Source: PGYR01 sp046290495 (GTDB lineage Bacteria > Bacteroidota > Ignavibacteria > Kapaibacteriales > UBA2268). Taken from it: DNA of 64,000 nucleotides. The position numbers were made by a program, and so were the translations under genes. Shown here in pieces: positions 26,265 to 33,521 of this stretch. The notes under the pieces were generated by a model. That model did no database searches, was not told where the DNA came from, and saw only the letters and a list, made by a program, of their open reading frames with translations. The number at the start of each line of letters is the position of its first letter. The first letter of the stretch is position 1. Where the stretch lies: assembly GCA_046290495.1 (NCBI GenBank), contig JBKAGT010000005.1, positions 1,550,001 through 1,614,000 on the forward strand, given 5' to 3'.

Positions 26265-27494
26265 ATGATGCGAATAAAATACAATTTAATTACAAAAAAC
26301 AAAGACATTTCTCCCGTTCAAATGTCTGTAACTTGGGATGGAAACAGAATCCAAAAGAATATAGGTCATTCTGTAGAAACAAAATATTGGGACAAAAACC
26401 GACATAGATTAAAATCAAGCCATACCAATGCTCTTACCTTCAATGCTTATCTTCATGAGTTAGAAACTGCAATTATAAGTAAATATAATGAAAAGCTAGA
26501 CTTCAATAAAAGTGTTTCTAAGAATGTAATTAAGAAGGAATTAGTTAATATCATTAATAACGGTGTAAGTGAAGATTTAAAGAATCAAAACTTAATAGAC
26601 GTATTCAATCTGTTTATAGAGAAATATAGACCTAATGGAAAAAAACCAGCCAAGAAAACAATTGATAGTTACATCAATACTAGAAATAAGATTATTCGTT
26701 ATATGAAGCACACTAAACAGAGCTTGAGTTTTGATGATATTGATGTAGATTTCATTAACAGCTTTATTGATTACCTCAGACAAGAAAAAGAAAATAGTGA
26801 TAATACTATAGGAACTAATATTACTAAGATTAAGACCTTTATGAAATGGACTCACCAAAGGAAGTACCACAATAATGATGAGTATCAGAAATTTAAAACC
26901 CTAAAAAATGAAGCTTTGTTTTCTATGGCTCTAACGGAAGAAGAAGTAAAGACGTTATATAATCTGAAAGTTGATAATAAGGAAATGGAATTTTCTAGAC
27001 TGTTTATGGTAGTAAATTGTCATATTGGATTGAGGTATTCAGACTTAATGGATGTAATAAAAAATCATACTGTAAACAGTAATAAGATAAGCAAGTTTCA
27101 AGTCAAAACTCGCAAAAGAGTATCTCTATATATTAATGATGACATGATAGATAAGATTAATCGATTAAAAGAATTATATGAAGATAGATATAACAGAAAA
27201 GTAATTAATAGAAATCTTAAAAAAATTGGTCAACTTTGTGGAATGAATCAAATAGAGACTTCCACTAAACTAGTTGGCAATGATAGATACACAATAGAAA
27301 AACCTAGATGGGAGCTATTAACTACGCACGTTGGAAGAAGAACCTTTGCCACTACAGCCGCTAATAATAAAATGCCGCTACATTCAATTAAGAAATATAC
27401 TGGTCACAGTAGTTTGGACTCACTTGAGAAGTATTTAAATGCATCGAACTATGATGATAAAGAAGTTTTAGAAAATTTGTTTAATATAAATTAA
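26265..27494 (+). CDS. Tyrosine recombinase (integrase) of the accessory island
   Basis: A 409-aa site-specific recombinase. An N-terminal Arm/SAM-like DNA-binding region (TWDGNRIQKNIGHSVETKYWDKNRHRLKS, then DDIDVDFINSFIDYLRQEK) is followed by the catalytic domain. Active-site residues are visible: Arg ~257 in HIGLRYSDL, His and Arg in THVGRRTFATTAA (~355-361), the second His in YTGHSSLDSLEKYL and the nucleophile Tyr (~390) in EKYL. The form is typical of Bacteroidota integrative elements. The last 35 codons are duplicated as a diverged remnant at 38333-38440. It is expected to integrate and excise the island or one of its parts. Confidence 0.93.
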   Translation: MMRIKYNLITKNKDISPVQMSVTWDGNRIQKNIGHSVETKYWDKNRHRLKSSHTNALTFNAYLHELETAIISKYNEKLDFNKSVSKNVIKKELVNIINNGVSEDLKNQNLIDVFNLFIEKYRPNGKKPAKKTIDSYINTRNKIIRYMKHTKQSLSFDDIDVDFINSFIDYLRQEKENSDNTIGTNITKIKTFMKWTHQRKYHNNDEYQKFKTLKNEALFSMALTEEEVKTLYNLKVDNKEMEFSRLFMVVNCHIGLRYSDLMDVIKNHTVNSNKISKFQVKTRKRVSLYINDDMIDKINRLKELYEDRYNRKVINRNLKKIGQLCGMNQIETSTKLVGNDRYTIEKPRWELLTTHVGRRTFATTAANNKMPLHSIKKYTGHSSLDSLEKYLNASNYDDKEVLENLFNIN

Positions 27495-27504
27495 TTATAA
27501 CAAT

Positions 27505-27533
27505 AAAAAAGGCTGACTAGAAAAGTCAGCCTT
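27505..27533 (-). terminator. Terminator between convergent integrase and T9SS gene
   Basis: AAGGCTGACT / AGTCAGCCTT perfect 10-bp stem. On the minus strand it is followed by six T's, so it mainly ends the T9SS-protein gene. Confidence 0.85.
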
Positions 27534-27558
27534 AAATTAAATCTAGTCTAGGTAGATT

Positions 27559-30138
27559 CTATCTTAAAATTGATACTTTAGTTGTATATATAGACTCATT
27601 GCCTACAAACTCAATGAAATACTGACCATTACTAAGTGACGATAAGTCTAATGTTATAGAAGGATGATGTATGTCCATAGGTATCATCATCACTACGTTC
27701 CCCAATAAATCTATTACTTTGATTACATAATCGCCATATATAAATTTTCCATTAATACTAAATTGTCCAGAACTAGGATTAGGGTATATGTCTGCGTTGA
27801 TTTGATTAAAAGTCTTGATATTTGTTGTATTTAATCGTTGCATATCATTTTCTAGTACTATTTCATCATTGATACCATTAACAGCTATTTGATCTTTAAA
27901 CAACGAGTATCCAACCTTGTCGAAATAAACATTAAGATTACCTAAGCTTAAGTTATTTACTTCGTATAACCCTTTGTTATTAGACGTACCATAATTAATT
28001 ACTTTATTTTCTTCATCAGTAACTATTACTTGTACTCCATTTAAAGGATCGAGTGATTCTGAAGTACCTTGTGAAATACCTTTTAGTACACCTACTTTAC
28101 CTTTTAAGCCACTATTTGTACTACCTTTCTTTATTTTAGATAGCAATAACTCAAAGTCTTTTAAATCACTTTCCTTATCAATATTTATTCTAGTTGCATC
28201 TAACCAGCTTAGTACTAATTCATCGTTATTATTTACATAGTAACCAGGTGAATATTTTTTATTATTTGTATATACATAGATAATGTAATCCCCTGGATTC
28301 AAATTTTCAAATTTAAATTCACCAGAATTGTCCGAAAAAGTACTTGAGGCATAATATTTTAGTTTAGTATCAAAGCCTGAGGGTTCAATTAAATATAAAA
28401 CTATGTTAGCTGAACTAACCAAATCACTAGCTTCATTTATTGTTATACCAGAGATAGAGTTCTTATAATTTGGTTTCTCTATTAATGTGAAATTAATATC
28501 TTCTATATCCTTATCTAAATTGATTTTTGATGCCTCAAGTGGGTTAGCTGTCTCTTTCCAAAACTCTTTAATGTATTGTGTTTTACCAACGGAATCATTT
28601 TCATAAATAGCTGAGATAATATATTCAGAATTTGTGCCAAGATTTAAAGAATAGAAACCATCTTTATTTGCACTTGTTCCTTTCATTGTAATTTCCTCTG
28701 TTATTTTATCTTTAGCGATAACTTTTACAAAAGCATCGTAAATAGGTTCTCCTGAAGCTTGTTTAGTTACATAACCACTTATATTATGAAAAACTTCTAC
28801 CTCAGGTAATTCTATTGTCCAATCTATTTGTTTATTTTTACATTCTACAGATATAACTTCACTATTGTTAACTGTTTTTGGTGCATTTGTAGGTTTACTT
28901 GAGTTGTAAATGTATCTATAATGAACATACTTGTTTTTTTCTTTTCTAGAAATATTCATTTCAACTAAATATTTTCCCTTATCTACTTTAAACTCAAATG
29001 TGCCATCCTCTCTTCCCAAAGTATCAATAAATCTTGAGTGATACACCTCATTATTTGTAGTTGAATCTAGATAATATAAACCAACAGAAACATAGTCATC
29101 AACTACCTTTCCAGTATTTTTATTAATAACATTAAAAGATAATGTTTGTTGCTCTTCGCACTCTTTTACCCATACTCTTACCATTTGGCTTCGTTTGATG
29201 TTGTTATATTCTTTCATTCGTACATTTACAGTAACATCATAAATTCCAGGTTCAGAAGTATTTAATTTCAAGATATCGCTGTTCTCACTTTCAAGAGAAA
29301 ATTTTGAATTATTTGTAAGAAATATTTCTAAATCTTCTCCTTTCGGATTAGAAGTAATTTGAAGTTTTTTCTCGAAAAGTTCTCCTTGATTGGCAATATC
29401 ATATGGGAACTTTGAAATTTGTTCGATTCTTATATAATAGTCAGATATATTAATATGGTCAACTTCCCAATCAAGTTTCATCTTCTCATTACACTCAACT
29501 TTTATTGTATTTGCTTCTTTTGATTCTTTTTTGAAGTTGTACCATGAGCTTACTTTTTTACTCTTAATTACACCTTCAAATTTTGCTGTATATTCCCCAT
29601 CTTCTAGTTTTGAATTAAACTTCCCATCCTTCGATACTTGTGCAGTAGCTACTACTTCATTTAAATTGTTATAGAATTCTATTCCTCCAAAGTATATATC
29701 ATATTTAATTTGTTTCTTAAAAGAAAGGTTTCCTTCAACGTCAGATAAGCATTTAAAAACTTCAATATTTATATTTTGTTCTGTATAATTACTCTCCATA
29801 TCTTTCTGATAAGCCCTTATTGTAAAATAGACTTTCCCCAGAGTAGTCGGAGTGATTTCAAAGAGACCAGTTTCTGCATCAATTCTAGCGTTTTGATTTA
29901 TTGGGTTTATTATCTTATAATTTATATCTACTCCTTTATGTGACTTTGCTACAGCTTTGTACTTAAATGTCTCTCCTAAGGATATTTTATTAACATTAGG
30001 AGGAATAGTCATAAACACTAAATCTTCTTGAACTTCATTTATTTCCTTACTTAATAGCTCTACATTGTTTGTACTTGAAATTAACATAAATAAAGCTATT
30101 AGTGTTAATTTAATGTATTCAGTATATGTGCGTTTCAT
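27559..30138 (-). CDS. Large T9SS-sorted surface protein with Ig-like and CRD-like domains
   Basis: 859 aa, with an N-terminal signal segment (LTLIALFMLISSTNN). A putative Ig-like domain spans ~45-130 (ISLGETFKYKAVAKSHKGVDINYKIINP...DAETGLFEITPTTLG). Repeated carboxypeptidase-regulatory-like domains follow (NISGYVTKQASGEPIYDAFVKV, NSISGITINEASDLVSSANIVLYL, NGVQVIVTDEENKVINYGTSNNKGLYEV). The end is a type A T9SS domain (IYPNPSSGQFSINGKF.. LSNGQYFIEFVGNES). It is therefore probably displayed on the cell surface, perhaps as an adhesin or stalk; no enzyme motif is seen. It is transcribed divergently from the ECF sigma operon with a shared 150-base control region, which makes it a candidate target of that sigma factor. 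Confidence 0.85.
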   Translation of the reverse strand: MKRTYTEYIKLTLIALFMLISSTNNVELLSKEINEVQEDLVFMTIPPNVNKISLGETFKYKAVAKSHKGVDINYKIINPINQNARIDAETGLFEITPTTLGKVYFTIRAYQKDMESNYTEQNINIEVFKCLSDVEGNLSFKKQIKYDIYFGGIEFYNNLNEVVATAQVSKDGKFNSKLEDGEYTAKFEGVIKSKKVSSWYNFKKESKEANTIKVECNEKMKLDWEVDHINISDYYIRIEQISKFPYDIANQGELFEKKLQITSNPKGEDLEIFLTNNSKFSLESENSDILKLNTSEPGIYDVTVNVRMKEYNNIKRSQMVRVWVKECEEQQTLSFNVINKNTGKVVDDYVSVGLYYLDSTTNNEVYHSRFIDTLGREDGTFEFKVDKGKYLVEMNISRKEKNKYVHYRYIYNSSKPTNAPKTVNNSEVISVECKNKQIDWTIELPEVEVFHNISGYVTKQASGEPIYDAFVKVIAKDKITEEITMKGTSANKDGFYSLNLGTNSEYIISAIYENDSVGKTQYIKEFWKETANPLEASKINLDKDIEDINFTLIEKPNYKNSISGITINEASDLVSSANIVLYLIEPSGFDTKLKYYASSTFSDNSGEFKFENLNPGDYIIYVYTNNKKYSPGYYVNNNDELVLSWLDATRINIDKESDLKDFELLLSKIKKGSTNSGLKGKVGVLKGISQGTSESLDPLNGVQVIVTDEENKVINYGTSNNKGLYEVNNLSLGNLNVYFDKVGYSLFKDQIAVNGINDEIVLENDMQRLNTTNIKTFNQINADIYPNPSSGQFSINGKFIYGDYVIKVIDLLGNVVMMIPMDIHHPSITLDLSSLSNGQYFIEFVGNESIYTTKVSILR

Positions 30139-30214
30139 TTTGAATCTCCAATTTAATTGTTCTTAATATTTTAGATTTCGAAATCACATAGAACTACAAA
30201 GCAAGTAGAAATTA

Positions 30215-30260
30215 GTTGCATGGATTACTGAATCATTTTTAATTCTATAAATCATGCAAC
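30215..30260. promoter_or_regulatory. Inverted repeat in the divergent control region
   Basis: GTTGCATGGATT (30215-30226) and AATCATGCAAC (30250-30260) form an 11-bp inverted repeat with one bulged base, between the T9SS gene and the ECF sigma gene. It could be an operator, an ECF-dependent promoter element or a 5'-UTR hairpin. Confidence 0.45.
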
Positions 30261-30291
30261 GAAAAATGATTTTGATTGTATATTGTTATTG

Positions 30292-30864
30292 ATGAGAAAA
30301 CTTTCAAAAGATTATAGCGATACTGAGTTAGTTAATATTTTCCGAACTGATAAGGAATTATCAGGAGAGGCATTTAAAATATTATATGAAAGATATTCTC
30401 CTAATGTACATGCTTATTGTTTTAAAATTTTTAATGATGATAATATAGCAGACGATATTTTTCAAGAAACTTTCATGAGGTTTTATCAAAATGTTAAAGT
30501 CCAGAACGGAAATATTAATATTCTTGGATATTTAATCACTATTGCTAGAAATCTTTCATTAAATCATAAAAAGAAATTCGAAAAAGTAGTCTATTCTGAT
30601 AGACTTGATTTATACGAAGCTAATTATGTAAATCAAGATAGAAAGGAACTACTTGAATTAATATCTATGGCACTTGAAGTACTTGATTTTGATTACAGAG
30701 AAGCATTCATATTAAGGGAGTATAATGGACTTACATACGAAGAAATATCAGAAGTAACAGGTACTACATTGAATAATGCTAAATCGAGAGTATTTAGAGC
30801 AAGAAATAAAATAAGAGAAATATTAAAACCATATTTGAAAGATCTTGATAAGCATTTCAAATAA
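30292..30864 (+). CDS. ECF-type RNA polymerase sigma factor
   Basis: About 190 aa. Region 2 is seen as FKILYERYSPNVHAYCFKIF..DDIFQETFMRFYQNV, with a region-2.4-type GYLITIARNLSLNHKK. Region 4 is AFILREYNGLTYEEISEVTGTTLNNAKSRVFRARNKIREIL, a complete HTH. The ATG at 30292 is preferred over an upstream TTG at 30283. The next gene starts 11 bases downstream, preceded by AAGGAG, and encodes the likely anti-sigma factor, so this is a membrane-signal-controlled regulator. A likely target is the divergent T9SS protein or this operon itself (inference from position). Confidence 0.92.
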   Translation: MRKLSKDYSDTELVNIFRTDKELSGEAFKILYERYSPNVHAYCFKIFNDDNIADDIFQETFMRFYQNVKVQNGNINILGYLITIARNLSLNHKKKFEKVVYSDRLDLYEANYVNQDRKELLELISMALEVLDFDYREAFILREYNGLTYEEISEVTGTTLNNAKSRVFRARNKIREILKPYLKDLDKHFK

Positions 30865-30875
30865 GGAGAAATAAA

Positions 30876-32087
30876 ATGAGCTATGATAAATTAATAAATG
30901 ATTATTTCGATGGAAATTTGAATGAATCAGGACAAGAGTTACTATTCAATGAGATAGCAAATAATTCTGAAACTAGAAGTGATTTCAATCAATTATTTGC
31001 AATAAAACATTCAATCATCAATGATAAGCATGCATTTGTGCCCAATCCATCAACATCAGAAGATTTGTTTACAAATTTAGGAATAAACAGTGATTCAGAA
31101 AAATCAAAAAAAATAGGATTTTGGTCCCTATATAAGTCAAATATATTAGTAAGTTTAGTTTCTGCTCTTGCTACAGCTATTATTATGTATTTGTTACTTT
31201 TTGATGGTAAGGATTACTTTCGCAACAAAAATAGTCAAGTCCCAATTATCTCTTCTTATTATTCTTCTGATAAACCTTATTTAGAAATAGAAGTTCCTAT
31301 AGATAATGAAACCAGTGATGTAAATATAAATACATCACAAACGAGGTATATGAATGAGATTAATAAACTAAATGACAGATACAATGAAATATATAATCAA
31401 ATGGTTTTATTAGAAATTCAAAATGATTCGTTAAATTCTCCGAAAAAAAATACACCAGTCCCTAATAATAAAGAAACTGTAAATTTTGCAATCAATGAAA
31501 AATCTGTCTTTCAATCTAACTTTATTATAGATCCAAATCATCATAATTATTCGAACAAATTGAATTTTACTCCTTTAAATGTTTATAAATCCAAAGATAA
31601 AAGGAATGTTAAAATTGAAGCTGCTATTGGTCGTTACTATCAAAACATAAGTACGGACTTTTTAGAAAGGAATAATGCATTTACTGACAATATAAGAATT
31701 AGTGGACTATATAATCTATCAGAAGAATATTCGATGGGGTTAGACCTAAGACAAGAAAATTTTTACCAAGAGTTCACGGATTTAGATAATAATAGTCAAA
31801 ATATTTTGTATCAACAACAACCAACCGTATATTCTGCCTCTTTGATTTTCAGGTATTCTCCAGATTATTTGAAATTCTTTGAAGTTAGTCCAAATGTTGA
31901 TTTAACTTTCGGTGCTTCGAATATAGGTGAATTAGCACGAATAGGATTTGGCTTTGACTATAACTTATTTTCAAATACATATTTCTATTTGAAATCAGAT
32001 TATACTTTTTTAAGTTTCTATCATAAGGACATTAATTTTTCTTCAAACAAACTTGGAACACACATTGGTTTGGGAGTTGAATTTTGA
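30876..32087 (+). CDS. Dual-membrane-type anti-sigma factor with C-terminal outer-membrane barrel
   Basis: 403 aa in three parts. Residues 1-75 form a cytoplasmic anti-sigma-like head (MSYDKLINDYFDGNLNESGQELLFNEIANNSETRSDF). One membrane helix lies at ~88-108 (NILVSLVSALATAIIMYLLLF). A periplasmic linker with a coiled-coil stretch (MNEINKLNDRYNEIYNQMVLLEIQNDSL) precedes a C-terminal ~165-residue beta-rich region (VKIEAAIGRYYQNIS...THIGLGVEF) with the alternating pattern and terminal Phe of an outer-membrane barrel. Dual membrane-spanning anti-sigma factors (Dma) with this layout are described in Bacteroides, where they sense the outer membrane. It follows the ECF sigma gene by 11 bases. Confidence 0.8.
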   Translation: MSYDKLINDYFDGNLNESGQELLFNEIANNSETRSDFNQLFAIKHSIINDKHAFVPNPSTSEDLFTNLGINSDSEKSKKIGFWSLYKSNILVSLVSALATAIIMYLLLFDGKDYFRNKNSQVPIISSYYSSDKPYLEIEVPIDNETSDVNINTSQTRYMNEINKLNDRYNEIYNQMVLLEIQNDSLNSPKKNTPVPNNKETVNFAINEKSVFQSNFIIDPNHHNYSNKLNFTPLNVYKSKDKRNVKIEAAIGRYYQNISTDFLERNNAFTDNIRISGLYNLSEEYSMGLDLRQENFYQEFTDLDNNSQNILYQQQPTVYSASLIFRYSPDYLKFFEVSPNVDLTFGASNIGELARIGFGFDYNLFSNTYFYLKSDYTFLSFYHKDINFSSNKLGTHIGLGVEF

Positions 32088-32914
32088 TTAAGAAGTATTA
32101 CCATATCATTTTATCAATTTTACTTTTCGTACTACTATTATCTTGTGAAGACTCTTTAGGTACAGATCCTGATTATAAAAAAACTATTTTGAAAATAGAT
32201 ACGATTATAAAACTAGATACAATTGTTACTATAGACACTGTCAAAAGTCCTGATTCAACAAAATATATCTTCACAATTGACTCACTTATTATAGTTAAAG
32301 ACTCTTTAGGAAACATAATAGACTCATTAAATAAAGTAATAATTAAAAACAGAGAAATTGCTCCAAGATTTAATCCAATTTTAAAGGAAACTAAAACACT
32401 TGTTACTTACAATGTATTCGACACTTTATTTAATTCACAAAATAATGAGGAAGTAATTACAAAAAAGTTAATAGCATTGCATCAACCAGAGCAATTTGAC
32501 TTTAATAATTTTAAGTTGGAATTAGATACTAATTTAAATAGAAACTGGGCTTGGATAAACTTCACCTTTGATGGTCAATTCAATGCTAGAGACACAACTG
32601 CATCACAAAAAGTATACCTTTCTTCTTCTAATTTAAAGATGGACAGTGTCTTAACTTTTAATTCTTATATATTAAAACCAAGGCAGAATAACGAAAGTTT
32701 AAGTTTTTTAAATTCAATTCTAGATATAAAAGGTGTGAATATTAATTCCAAAACTTTACAGGATGTAGAAATTAGGTTTAATAACTTTAGTTTTGATATT
32801 ACAGGGAAAATAAATGGGTTCGATGTTTTAATTGATTTTAACTTACAAGCAGGAAGTATTCCATACGTAAATAAACATGCTCATTATAGTTTTATCTTAG
32901 TTTACGATTACTAA
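32084..32914 (+). CDS. Lipoprotein of the ECF-sigma operon
   Basis: 276 aa starting at a TTG that overlaps the stop of the anti-sigma gene (TTGA), so the two are translationally coupled. The signal (ILSILLFVLLLSC) gives a Cys-anchored lipoprotein. A repetitive segment follows (LKIDTIIKLDTIVTIDTVKSPDST...), a Thr/Asp/Ile-rich tether, then an all-beta domain of ~170 residues. No family recognised. As third gene of a sigma / dual-membrane anti-sigma operon it may be a partner that closes or senses the outer-membrane barrel; this is inference from context only. Confidence 0.72.
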   Translation: MIKKYYHIILSILLFVLLLSCEDSLGTDPDYKKTILKIDTIIKLDTIVTIDTVKSPDSTKYIFTIDSLIIVKDSLGNIIDSLNKVIIKNREIAPRFNPILKETKTLVTYNVFDTLFNSQNNEEVITKKLIALHQPEQFDFNNFKLELDTNLNRNWAWINFTFDGQFNARDTTASQKVYLSSSNLKMDSVLTFNSYILKPRQNNESLSFLNSILDIKGVNINSKTLQDVEIRFNNFSFDITGKINGFDVLIDFNLQAGSIPYVNKHAHYSFILVYDY

Positions 32915-32953
32915 TAGAATTAAATTGATTTCTTTGATTAAGGAAAATCTTTA

Positions 32954-32983
32954 GTCTCTAAAACTTCTGGGTTTTATAGAGAC
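32954..32983 (+). repeat. Inverted repeat after the ECF operon
   Basis: GTCTCTA..AAC / GTT..TATAGAGAC can form a hairpin just past the lipoprotein stop. It lacks a T tract, so it is not a classical terminator; it may act in mRNA stabilisation or be an attenuator. Confidence 0.4.
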
Positions 32984-33045
32984 AAGAGTCACCATTTCCA
33001 AATATGTGTGTTAGTTTATAAAATTCATTTTCTAAATAAACATAG

Positions 33046-33459
33046 AAATACTTTATTCATATACTTTCAGTTATAGTAGTATGCACATTAGCAGCTTGTG
33101 ATTTTGATATTACTAACCCTGGTGACGGTGGTCACGGAGGTGGTGGTAGAGATACAATGGATATCAATACAAACTATAGAGAGCCAATGCTCATTGATAT
33201 TCATCATGATGAAGTAGTTACTTCTCACACTATGAAAATGATTTCAGTTAATTCAGTATCTGTTTCTGCTCTTGGTTTCTATGTTGTAGAACTTAACGTA
33301 ATTAAAGGCAAAACTGGTGAAGTTAATACTGTTACTTTATCATCAGAAAATCCTACAGCTGAAGTGGATGGACGCTTAATTTCTCTTTTAGATGTAAGAC
33401 CAATGCCTGGACTTTCAGGTGAAGAAACAAGATATGTTGTTAGTTTGCAGATTATGTAA
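33046..33459 (+). CDS. Small lipoprotein whose start codon appears disrupted
   Basis: The first in-frame ATG is at 33157 and would give a 100-aa cytoplasmic protein. However the frame is open from 33046 and encodes an excellent lipoprotein signal (KYFIHILSVIVVCTLAAC, then DFDITNPGDGGHGGGG as a Gly-rich tether). No ATG, GTG or TTG lies in frame before that signal. At 33042 the bases read ATAGAAATAC; removing one A gives ATGAAATAC, that is M-K-Y in perfect continuation. So a one-base insertion or sequence error probably broke the start. The body is an 80-residue beta-rich domain ending RYVVSLQIM, of unknown function. Confidence 0.6.
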   Translation, partial: KYFIHILSVIVVCTLAACDFDITNPGDGGHGGGGRDTMDINTNYREPMLIDIHHDEVVTSHTMKMISVNSVSVSALGFYVVELNVIKGKTGEVNTVTLSSENPTAEVDGRLISLLDVRPMPGLSGEETRYVVSLQIM

Positions 33460-33464
33460 AATAT

Positions 33465-33500
33465 AAAAGCCCAGGTTTTCAATTCTGGGCTTTTATTTAT
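33465..33500. terminator. Bidirectional terminator between the small lipoprotein and the repeat-protein gene
   Basis: Perfect 10-bp stem AAAAGCCCAG / CTGGGCTTTT followed by TTTATTTATTT on the right; A-rich on the left, so it serves both convergent genes. Confidence 0.85.
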
Positions 33501-33521
33501 TTGGATAGATATATTATTATA

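Noticed and set aside
32954..32983. Rho-independent terminator after the ECF operon
   Set aside because: The stem is present but there is no T tract, so it is listed only as an inverted repeat.
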